This document shows positions 56,402 to 64,000 of a stretch of DNA of 64,000 nt, one piece after another. Origin of the DNA: Candidatus Thiodiazotropha sp. LNASS1. GTDB lineage: Bacteria > Pseudomonadota > Gammaproteobacteria > Chromatiales > Chromatiaceae. The translations under genes and the position numbers were made by a program. The stretch's first letter is position 1; each line of letters starts with the position of its first letter. A model generated the notes under the pieces. It was not told where the DNA came from. It did not search any database and saw only the letters and a list, made by a program, of their open reading frames with translations. Location: the NCBI RefSeq assembly GCF_964212655.1, contig NZ_OZ156465.1, positions 2,170,001 to 2,234,000 of the forward strand, read 5' to 3'.

Positions 56402-57136
56402 ATGCGTATTCATCGATTCTTCACTTCTCATCCCCTGCAGAATGGTTTGCAGATTACCCTCGAGGAAGAACCGTCACACCATATCAACCAGGTGTTGAGA
56501 CTTCGTGCCGGAGACAATGTCGCACTGTTTAACACTGACGGTGAGGAGTATGGTGCAACACTGACTCAGGTCAGCAAACAAAAGGTAACCGCCACAATCG
56601 GCGAACCAATCAGGCATGAAGCGAAAAGCAATCTGGTGATTCACCTCATATTGGGCATCTCCCGAGGCGAACGCATGGACTTCGCAATACAAAAGGCGAC
56701 CGAACTCGGTGTCAACCGAATTACACCTGTCTTCACCGATCGTTGCGTCGTCAAACTGAATGAAACAAAGAGTACCCGCCGACTGGTACATTGGAGGCGT
56801 ATCGTTATCAATGCCTGTGAGCAGTCGGGACGATGCCGCATACCGGTTGTCGACAAACCGGTGGAGTATGGAAGCGCATTGAGTAGTAAAGAGGGTGCCA
56901 CGACGATTTTACTGGATCACCGCAGCCGGTTTACCCTGCATCAGATCGATGCTCCCCAAACCAGCCTCTCAATCCTCATCGGGCCCGAAGGCGGACTGAC
57001 AAGCAATGAACGTCAACTCGCCATCCAGAAGGGCTTTATCGGTGTTCGGCTGGGACCGCGGATTATGCGTACCGAAACGGCACCACTGGCAACCATTGCC
57101 GCGGTACAAACGCTTTGGGGTGACTTTTCTGATTGA
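56402..57136 (+). CDS. rsmE: 16S rRNA (uracil-1498-N3) methyltransferase
   Basis: RsmE methylates U1498 of 16S rRNA using SAM. The 244-residue product has an N-terminal PUA-like domain (RIHRFFTSHPLQNG, SHHINQVLRLRAGD) and a C-terminal SPOUT knot with LIGPEGGLTSNE and RLGPRIMRTETAPL. Length is typical. It is convergent with zapE, leaving four bases between the stops. Confidence 0.95.
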   Translation: MRIHRFFTSHPLQNGLQITLEEEPSHHINQVLRLRAGDNVALFNTDGEEYGATLTQVSKQKVTATIGEPIRHEAKSNLVIHLILGISRGERMDFAIQKATELGVNRITPVFTDRCVVKLNETKSTRRLVHWRRIVINACEQSGRCRIPVVDKPVEYGSALSSKEGATTILLDHRSRFTLHQIDAPQTSLSILIGPEGGLTSNERQLAIQKGFIGVRLGPRIMRTETAPLATIAAVQTLWGDFSD

Positions 57137-57140
57137 AAAC

Positions 57141-58214
57141 TCAGCCGATATGCGCCGTCTCAAGGTAGGCGGCAGACTGCATCTCTTTCAGGCGGCTTGC
57201 GGTTCGATTGAATTCAAATGCCAAACGTGTACCGGCATAGAGTCGTTCCGGCAGTTCTTCAGCGCTGATAACCAGCTTGACCTTCCGGTCATAAAATACA
57301 TCAACGAGGTTGATAAAACGACGTGTGCGATCATCCCAGGTGCCGTCAAGATAGGGAATATCTGAGATAAACACCGTATGGTGGCAACGCGCCAATTCAA
57401 GGTAGTCGTTTTGCCAGCGGGGTGGACCACACAAGGCATTGAAGTCGCACCAGATCACGCCATTAGCACGCTTTAGAAATCGGATCGCCCTACCCGGAAC
57501 TGACAAACGCCCACCACTCTCCACATCTCCGCACACCAGGCGATCAAACTCCTGCTTCATCTGTTTCGCCGCATTGTCTCCCAAAGGCGTATGATAAACG
57601 GTTGAGGCTTCAAACAGCCGTAACCTGTAATCATCATCCCCCATTAACTTAATCACATGATTGTTGCGTTTCAGAATATCGATGGCGGGAAGAAAACTGT
57701 CCCGTTGTATGCCTCCCGTGTAGAGTTCATCAGGATGTCGATTGGAGGTTGTCACCAAAATTATTCCAGATTTTTCCAATGCTTCCAGCAGGCCACGCAT
57801 CAGCATGGCATCACCGATATCGATAACGTTGAATTCATCGAGGCACAATACCTGCATGCGTTGCGCCATTTCGGCAGCAATCAATTCCATCGGTGCACTT
57901 TCACCTTCGCGATGCTGCAAACGCTGATGAATTTGACGCATGAAACTGTGAAAGTGATGGCGTTCGATACCGGCTTCCCTGGCGTATTGAAAAAAAAGAT
58001 CCATCAGCCAGGTTTTACCCCTGCCAACCCCACCCCAAAGGTAGATGCCCTCGACAGATACATTCCGCTTAAACCAAGACCAGCCACTGGATCTTGCTTT
58101 CCGTCGTAACTCTCCGGCAAGGCGTTCAAAGGAAGCAACTACGATCTCCTGATGAGGATCAGGCTCAAATCCGTTTTTTTGCAGTATTTCTATGTAGCGC
58201 TGATGTAGAGACAA
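57141..58214 (-). CDS. zapE: Cell division ATPase ZapE
   Basis: ZapE is an AFG1-type ATPase that associates with the division ring and affects FtsZ polymers. The 357-residue product has Walker A GGVGRGKT at 61-68, Walker B VLCLDEF, the sensor GIILVTTSNRHPDELY and the family segment FNALCGPPRWQNDYLELA. It is convergent with rsmE and lies 22 bases after chpC in the same direction. Confidence 0.95.
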   Translation of the reverse strand: MSLHQRYIEILQKNGFEPDPHQEIVVASFERLAGELRRKARSSGWSWFKRNVSVEGIYLWGGVGRGKTWLMDLFFQYAREAGIERHHFHSFMRQIHQRLQHREGESAPMELIAAEMAQRMQVLCLDEFNVIDIGDAMLMRGLLEALEKSGIILVTTSNRHPDELYTGGIQRDSFLPAIDILKRNNHVIKLMGDDDYRLRLFEASTVYHTPLGDNAAKQMKQEFDRLVCGDVESGGRLSVPGRAIRFLKRANGVIWCDFNALCGPPRWQNDYLELARCHHTVFISDIPYLDGTWDDRTRRFINLVDVFYDRKVKLVISAEELPERLYAGTRLAFEFNRTASRLKEMQSAAYLETAHIG

Positions 58215-58236
58215 GGGTGCGGGATGAGGGCGGGTG

Positions 58237-58704
58237 TCAGTTTACGACATCTAAAACTTGTCGTTCGATTTCATCCAGGTCAGGTATCATTGCCGGATTC
58301 ATATCCAACTCCACCCGCTGTTTAATCAGTGGATCGAGTTCATCTTCCGAATTCAGCGGAATGACGTTGTCGGCACTTACTCTGACAAGGCTCGGAATGG
58401 CTTGCACCACCAAACCGATATGGGTGAGCTTTTGTTGCTGGTTCAGAGTATTCATGACCATGATTCTGCCACGGTGTCCGGGTATGACGACCCGCGCACC
58501 CAGCATACCCTCGAATGAGACAATGGGAATAACCACACCGCGCCAGATAGTGCTCCCCACAAGCCAATCAGGCTTTCCCTGTTCCACAGACTCGGGTTCC
58601 TGATAACCTATCACTTCGGCAATGACTGCATTTGGCAACAGGAGTTGAAGCTCATGGAGTGGAATGAGGATACTTCTAACCTCCTTGACAACGGTTCGGC
58701 TCAT
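58237..58704 (-). CDS. chpC: CheW-like coupling protein of the Chp pathway (ChpC-type)
   Basis: The 155-residue product is a single CheW-like domain (ILIPLHELQLLLPNAVIAEVIGY, WRGVVIPIVSFEGMLG). It overlaps the chpA stop by four bases (ATGA type). In Pseudomonas chpC follows chpA closely and tunes the twitching-motility signal; this arrangement lacks chpB between them. It could equally be called PilI-like; position favours ChpC. Confidence 0.82.
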   Translation of the reverse strand: MSRTVVKEVRSILIPLHELQLLLPNAVIAEVIGYQEPESVEQGKPDWLVGSTIWRGVVIPIVSFEGMLGARVVIPGHRGRIMVMNTLNQQQKLTHIGLVVQAIPSLVRVSADNVIPLNSEDELDPLIKQRVELDMNPAMIPDLDEIERQVLDVVN

Positions 58705-61700
58705 AATCTGCTTTCCGCCAGGACCTCGTTGATATTATCCAGCAATTCACTCTCCTGGTATGGCTTACCAAGGCAACGTTTTACGCCCAAATCCATGGCG
58801 CGTTGCCGATGCTTATCACCCACCCGGGATGAGATCATAATGATCGGTAAACCATAGTAGTCGACGGAGTTATTGATATGCCGTGCCAGTTCGAATCCAT
58901 CCATTCGCGGCATCTCGATATCCAGCAACATGATATCTGGCACCTGTTCCTGCAACAGTGCAACTGCTTCGACCCCGTCTTTTGCCGTGACCACTTCCAT
59001 ATCGTGGCGTTCCAGCAAGCGGCTGGTGACCTTGCGCACGGTAATGGAATCATCCACCACCATAACCCGCAACTGATCCTCTGCCCGTTTTTTCGGTGCC
59101 TCCTTGGTTATGCTGAGCGGGGAAGCGGCATGAGTGGCATCCATGCGCACAAGGGCAGCAAGATCGAGTATCAATGCCACCCTTCCATCAGCAAGAATAG
59201 TACCGCCGGTGATCCAACGCACACTGCCGACCTGCTTACCAAGTGACTTCACCACAACCTGCCTGCTGCCAAGCAGTTCATCGACCTGCAATGCAGCCTG
59301 ATGTTCACCTGTCTGCAACAACAACAGAGGCAGCCAGCGCGTCGTTTCCGGTATCTCGTGCTTCCCGACCCCCATCATACGACCGAGATAACTGACCTTG
59401 TAGTTCTTACCACCGTAGTTAAAGCCTTCACGCCCCCCCTCATAACAGCCCATCAGCTCTTGACGGCGAATCCTGACGACGCCTGATATGCTGCCGTGGG
59501 GAATCGCATAGATCTCTTCTCCCGCGCGAACCAACAGGGCATCGGAGATTGCAAGGGTCAGAGGCAATCTAATGATAAAACTGGTACCACGACCGGGTTG
59601 TGAATCGATCTCTAAAGACCCACCCAGCTGCTTGACTTCACTGGTTACCACATCGAGACCAACGCCTCGTCCTGATATCTGAGTAACCTCTTTGGCAGTA
59701 CTGAATCCTGGCAACAACACGCACTGAATCAAGTCATCATCACTGATCTCGGCATTGGCATCGATCATACCCTGTTCCAGGGCACGTTTGCGGATCGCCT
59801 CGATATCCAATCCTCTCCCATCATCAGAGAGTGTGATGAGTACATCGGTCGCCTCGCGATCGAGATAGAGGGAAATTCTGCCCAGTTCCTGCTTACTTGC
59901 TTTCTGACGATCTTCGGGAAACTCGATACCATGGGAAACCGAGTTGCGCAGCAAATGCTCCAGTACCGGTACCATACGGTTGAGGATGCTGCGATCCAAT
60001 TCCCCTTCAACACCAAAACACTCAAGATTGGCCTTCTTGCCCAATTGACCGGCGGTCTGACGAACCAGGCGTTGCATCCTGGGTACAAGTTGAGCAAACG
60101 GCACCATGCGTGTGCGCAGCAGCCCGTCCTGCAGATCAGTGGAGATACGCGACTGTTGCAACAGTAATGTATCTGTTTCGCGTTGCAGGTCTCTCAGCGA
60201 CTCATTGATATTCCCCAGGTCGTTGACCGTCTCCATCAAGGCCCTGGAGAGCTGTTGCATGGTAGAAAATCTGTCTAGTTCGAGCGGATCGAACTCGGTC
60301 CTATCACGATCATCCTCATGCTCCCGTTCCCAACGGTAGATGATCTGTGCCTCGGTTTCGATTTCAAGGTTTCTCAATTGATTATGCAGACGTGAAACTG
60401 TCTGCTCCAACTCTGACAGATTGAACCCAAGCACGCTATTCTGTTGTTCGAGTCGTGCCCGGTAGATACTCACCTCACCCGCATGATTAACCAGGCGATC
60501 CATGAGATCCGCATTGACACGTACCTGTTCCTTGGTGGGCTTAAAGCTCTCCTCATCCTCTTTCTTATCCGGCTCAAGCAGCTTCGCAATCTCTTCGTTG
60601 AACGGGAGTACTGTCGCCGACTCAATGACTTCTTCAGCCACCTCCATCTCTTCGCTGCTTTCATCCACCTGGACTTCCTGGATCGGCTCGACCAAATCTG
60701 CATGTGAAGGCGTGGGTTCGCCGCCAAGCAGATTCTGCAGCTGATCGACCTCGCTATCAGAGGCAGGCACTTTACCGGATTTCGCAATTGTCTCGATTTG
60801 CTGGGCCAGGTGGTCGATGGCGTGTCTCACTGCATCGGTGACCATATCGATCGGATCAATCTCTTTTTCGACAATGGATGTCATCACCGATTCAATGGCA
60901 TGACTCAGATCGCCAACCGGCATAATGCCAGCCAATCGTGCACTGCCTTTCAATGTGTGCAGATTGCGTTGTACACCATCGATGGCTGTATGGTCTTCAA
61001 CATCTTCAAACCACTGCTGATAACTGTTTTCGATATGCTCAATGAATTCCTTCGCCTCTTCAATGAAGATCTGCACCAACTCATCATCTTCACCAACATC
61101 AAGCAGTACTTCATCATGCGCAAGCATGAAGGATTCATCTGTCAGATTGCTTGCTTCCTCGTTGACACCATCAAGATTGAAGCTCTCGAAAGGTATCACC
61201 AAATCTTCATCGTCAGGGGCCGATTCAGCGACTGCATCAGCACCCCTCTCAGACTCTTCCAGCTCTTCCTCAAGGTTCGGATCTATGAGTTCTTCTATGG
61301 AATCCTCTTCCAGTGACGCATTATCGATGATTTCCTGGATCCGCTCGATCATCGGATCGGCTTGATGGACCTTGCCGGTATTGGCGACATCATCCGTTTG
61401 TGTGGCAATCAAATCCAGGGCCTGGCGTACAACAGCGAACACTCTATCTGATATGTCCACCTGCCCCCTGACTACTCCGTTCAGCAAGGACTCCATGGCA
61501 TGACTCAGATCACCCACAGGCTCGATACCGGCAAGACGCGAACTTCCCTTGATGGTATGCAACGCCCGCTGCATTCCATCCAGGCCTGTATGGTCTGCCC
61601 GGTTTTCACACCACTGGTTATAATTGTCCTCCAGGGCTTCCATCAACTCCCGTGATTCCTCAATGAAAATCTCAACCAGCTCCGGATCCTCGCTCACCTC

Positions 61701-64000
61701 GAACAGGTCGCCATCATGCAGAAAGCTCATTGGCTCATCATAGTAGGAGGAGGTATCTACCGCTTCTGTCTGTGGAGATTCCAAACCCGATTCTTCTGCC
61801 TTTTGCAACTCTTCTTCTAGGCCGTCATCGTCGATTTCAGCCAGATCCAGCTCCTCTCCAAGCACGTTGTCCTCGGGCAGTGGCAGCTCCTCCTCAACGG
61901 CGTCGTCCTCGACATCGATTAGCTGGATTTCCTCTTCAAGATCGTCATCCTCGACATTGATTAGGTGGAGTTCCTCTTCAAGATCGTCATCCTCGACATC
62001 GATTAGCTGGAGTTCCTCTTCAAGGTCGTCATCCTCAACCTCGGCCAGTTGCAGATCCCCGTCAATAGTCTCATCCTCGACTTCAACCTGATCTATCTCA
62101 TTCAGCCCGGCGCTTGAGAGAGGCCCCTCCAGGCTGGATAGCAGTTGAGATGAGAAGCGTACATTTCCGCCCGACTCGGCATCATCGATTTGTGTCGCCA
62201 GGACATCCAGGGCCTGGCGAACCATATTCCGCAGAGAGGCATCCGGTTCGATCTCTTCGCGGGACATGCGTTCGAAAAGGTTTTCCAGACCATGGCTCAG
62301 ATCCCCTATTGGGTTGATGCCTGCCAACCTGGAACTCCCCTTGAGGGTATGCAGGGAGCGTTTGAAATCGTCCACGACTGCAGTGTCCAGAGGAGACTCA
62401 GTCCATCCGTTGTAGTGCCGTTCGAGATTGTCCAACAGCTCCCGTCCCTCTTCGACAAAGATCTCAACCAGCTCATCATCTCCCTCAATCTCAAACTGTT
62501 CCTCATCGAGCTGGTAGCTGGCCAGGTCTATCAGGTTTGATTCAATCGCATCCTGAGTTGGAATATCGGCTGTCCCGGGTAGATCAGTCTTTACCTCGCC
62601 AGGTTGCGAATCTTCATCCGCAGGGAATGGTACAATGGCGTCATCCGCGATCGGTTCAACAGGTTCTTCGATTTCCGATTCTGACGTCAGCTCCCCTACA
62701 ACCGCCTCCCCAGCTTCCTCAACAGATTGATCAACTTCAGACACTGACTCCAGATCGTCAGTTGTTGAACGGACCTCTTCCTGTTCAGGCTGTGTTTCGA
62801 CAGCTACCCGCTCCTCACCCTCAATTTTTGCACGTGCACTGCGCAAACCGTTAAGGTAGGTGTCTATATGAGGTTCGGGCAGACTTTCTTCAGGTAACCA
62901 CTCGAGCAGTTTCCGAATGTAACCAACACTGCCACCGAACAGCTCAAGGATCTCCTCATCGACAACCATTTGCTGCTCATGCAATGCCCTGGCGTAGTCC
63001 TCCATCGCATCGCTGAGCATGGCGATTGGTGAGATGCCCGCCATATGGGCACTACCGTGCAGGGTATGGCAAGCACGCACCACCTCTTCCGGTATCAGTA
63101 TCTCCGTCTTCGCTTTTCTAGCCCCTTTGATGAACTGCTCGATCTCCAGTATATGTTCCTCGGACTCTTCACCGAAGACATCAAGCAACTCCGAATCTAT
63201 CTCGATCTCTAAATCGGAATCGGTGAAGTCCTCAAGCAACCCCTCTTCGGCCGCCTGTTCCGGTAATATCTCTTCGGCATCTATTGTGGTATCTGTCCCG
63301 GAGACTGCAGCCTCGGCACTTGGTTCATAGTCCTGGTCGGAGATTTCAGATCGATCAGTGTCAATTTCCAGACTCGACAGTTCGTCGAGAAAGGTATCGA
63401 ATTCCTGTTTTGATTCTGTTTCTTCTGCATCTGTCGCTTCTTCATACTCTTCTTCAATCTCAACCACCGGTGTGGCGGTTTCACTCAAGACATCCTCAGA
63501 AACTTCAGATGGCTGGGTATCTACTTCGAGTACCTCTTCCTCTGCCGGCTTTTCGTCAACGCGCTCCATTTGCTCCGGATTGGCGACAGGCATGGGCTTG
63601 CCATCAGCCAACGCATAGGCTTGGCGTTGGATAAGTTCAACATCCAGGTCCGGATATACACCCTTTTCCTGGCAGCTGATCAACTCCGGCAGTGAATCGG
63701 TGACTCGGTCCAATAGATCCATCATGTCAGGGTTGACCTTGATGGTCTCGTCGATCAGGCGGTTCAACATGTTTTCAACCGCCCAGGCCAACTCACCGAT
63801 CACTTTCGCGCCAACCAGGCGTCCGCTTCCCTTCAACGTATGAAACGAACGTCGGAATGTTGCCAGCGCCTCTCTGTCATTCTGATCTCGTTGCCACCGC
63901 GGAAGATGTTGCTGGATTGCCTCCAGCTCTTCCCGCGCCTCTTCCGTGAAGATTTCAAGGATCTCAGGATCGATGTCCTCCAGCACGGGCTTATCAACAG
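58701..64000 (-). CDS. chpA: Giant multi-Hpt CheA-type kinase ChpA, 5' end beyond window
   Basis: The frame runs open to the right edge, so the start is missing; at least 1765 residues are encoded. Five Hpt domains are visible by their His motifs, counted from the GTG at 63986: FHTLKGSGRLVGA (H49), CHTLHGSAHMAG (about 304), LHTLKGSSRLAG (545), LHTIKGSSRLAG (808) and LHTLKGSARLAG (1008). Between them are long Asp/Glu-rich linkers, including a 14-residue tandem repeat around 645-705. Then come the CheA dimerisation helix, HATPase (LLRNSVSHGIEFPEDR near 1345), CheW-like domain and a C-terminal receiver with Asp near 1690 (LLDIEMPRMDG). ChpA governs type IV pilus twitching and cAMP in Pseudomonas. 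All five Hpt sites have histidine. Confidence 0.93.
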   Translation of the reverse strand, partial: VDKPVLEDIDPEILEIFTEEAREELEAIQQHLPRWQRDQNDREALATFRRSFHTLKGSGRLVGAKVIGELAWAVENMLNRLIDETIKVNPDMMDLLDRVTDSLPELISCQEKGVYPDLDVELIQRQAYALADGKPMPVANPEQMERVDEKPAEEEVLEVDTQPSEVSEDVLSETATPVVEIEEEYEEATDAEETESKQEFDTFLDELSSLEIDTDRSEISDQDYEPSAEAAVSGTDTTIDAEEILPEQAAEEGLLEDFTDSDLEIEIDSELLDVFGEESEEHILEIEQFIKGARKAKTEILIPEEVVRACHTLHGSAHMAGISPIAMLSDAMEDYARALHEQQMVVDEEILELFGGSVGYIRKLLEWLPEESLPEPHIDTYLNGLRSARAKIEGEERVAVETQPEQEEVRSTTDDLESVSEVDQSVEEAGEAVVGELTSESEIEEPVEPIADDAIVPFPADEDSQPGEVKTDLPGTADIPTQDAIESNLIDLASYQLDEEQFEIEGDDELVEIFVEEGRELLDNLERHYNGWTESPLDTAVVDDFKRSLHTLKGSSRLAGINPIGDLSHGLENLFERMSREEIEPDASLRNMVRQALDVLATQIDDAESGGNVRFSSQLLSSLEGPLSSAGLNEIDQVEVEDETIDGDLQLAEVEDDDLEEELQLIDVEDDDLEEELHLINVEDDDLEEEIQLIDVEDDAVEEELPLPEDNVLGEELDLAEIDDDGLEEELQKAEESGLESPQTEAVDTSSYYDEPMSFLHDGDLFEVSEDPELVEIFIEESRELMEALEDNYNQWCENRADHTGLDGMQRALHTIKGSSRLAGIEPVGDLSHAMESLLNGVVRGQVDISDRVFAVVRQALDLIATQTDDVANTGKVHQADPMIERIQEIIDNASLEEDSIEELIDPNLEEELEESERGADAVAESAPDDEDLVIPFESFNLDGVNEEASNLTDESFMLAHDEVLLDVGEDDELVQIFIEEAKEFIEHIENSYQQWFEDVEDHTAIDGVQRNLHTLKGSARLAGIMPVGDLSHAIESVMTSIVEKEIDPIDMVTDAVRHAIDHLAQQIETIAKSGKVPASDSEVDQLQNLLGGEPTPSHADLVEPIQEVQVDESSEEMEVAEEVIESATVLPFNEEIAKLLEPDKKEDEESFKPTKEQVRVNADLMDRLVNHAGEVSIYRARLEQQNSVLGFNLSELEQTVSRLHNQLRNLEIETEAQIIYRWEREHEDDRDRTEFDPLELDRFSTMQQLSRALMETVNDLGNINESLRDLQRETDTLLLQQSRISTDLQDGLLRTRMVPFAQLVPRMQRLVRQTAGQLGKKANLECFGVEGELDRSILNRMVPVLEHLLRNSVSHGIEFPEDRQKASKQELGRISLYLDREATDVLITLSDDGRGLDIEAIRKRALEQGMIDANAEISDDDLIQCVLLPGFSTAKEVTQISGRGVGLDVVTSEVKQLGGSLEIDSQPGRGTSFIIRLPLTLAISDALLVRAGEEIYAIPHGSISGVVRIRRQELMGCYEGGREGFNYGGKNYKVSYLGRMMGVGKHEIPETTRWLPLLLLQTGEHQAALQVDELLGSRQVVVKSLGKQVGSVRWITGGTILADGRVALILDLAALVRMDATHAASPLSITKEAPKKRAEDQLRVMVVDDSITVRKVTSRLLERHDMEVVTAKDGVEAVALLQEQVPDIMLLDIEMPRMDGFELARHINNSVDYYGLPIIMISSRVGDKHRQRAMDLGVKRCLGKPYQESELLDNINEVLAESRL
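61879..62046 (-). repeat. 42 bp in-frame tandem repeat within chpA
   Basis: Units start at 61921, 61963 and 62005 with a worn unit before them (61879). The first two full units differ by only three bases over 42. Encoded is the 14-residue motif LIDVEDDDLEEELQ, repeated three to four times in an acidic linker between Hpt domains three and four. Confidence 0.85.

Noticed and set aside
61879-62046. Regular repeats considered as a CRISPR array
   Set aside because: The units are directly contiguous, in frame and coding (acidic linker), with no spacers.

Overview
This 64 kb window is chromosomal DNA of a motile, Gram-negative gammaproteobacterium. The evidence is the tig-clpP-clpX-lon-hupB-tRNA-ppiD run, an rnfABCDGE operon in the enterobacterial order, a Chp-type (ChpA/ChpC) chemosensory system, a methyl-accepting chemotaxis protein behind a sigma-28-like promoter, and FabI, RsmE, ZapE and MtaB of gammaproteobacterial type. 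A Chromatiales-like, possibly sulfur-oxidising lineage is plausible but is inferred from general gene content only. I see no phage, insertion sequence, CRISPR array or rRNA operon.

Left part (1-11 kb, all leftward): a chemoreceptor cut by the window edge, preceded by a small exported protein made of two PilJ-type sensor domains. Next comes a five-gene peptide-type ABC importer operon (solute-binding protein, two permeases, and two different double-ATPase proteins). A terminator-like hairpin sits in the leader of that operon.

Protein quality-control block (11-24 kb): fabI (rightward) faces ppiD. Leftward then follow ppiD, tRNA-Asp, tRNA-Val, hupB, lon, clpX, clpP, tig, tRNA-Leu and parC. A clear sigma-70 promoter precedes hupB-tRNAs and a sigma-32-like promoter precedes lon.

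Mixed housekeeping and envelope block (24-41.5 kb): a SnoaL-like protein and a hotdog thioesterase, rmuC, mtaB, two exported proteins of unknown role, a Mut7-C RNase-like protein, xthA, yaaA, a TatD-family nuclease, galE, uppP, a permuted papain-fold protein, a Cys-rich lipoprotein, an OlsF-like double acyltransferase and metG.

Signalling and energy block (41.5-64 kb): an RND/MMPL exporter divergent from an OmpR-type regulator and a 1346-residue hybrid kinase; metY; the rnf operon, which couples ferredoxin/NADH redox to an ion gradient; rsmE and zapE; and finally chpC and most of chpA, a giant multi-Hpt CheA whose 5' end lies beyond the window.

The most notable non-coding signals are a perfect 50 bp palindrome at 29981-30030 with a collapsed copy at 10801-10830 acting as a terminator-like leader hairpin, and a family of short dispersed repeats (core GTCCGCNAATG) in intergenic gaps at 39.2, 49.2, 49.35 and 56.35 kb. 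I found no single element that I can call a wholly new system. The best candidates for novelty are the tandem-PilJ/chemoreceptor pair, the importer with two fused ATPases, and the palindromic repeat family.
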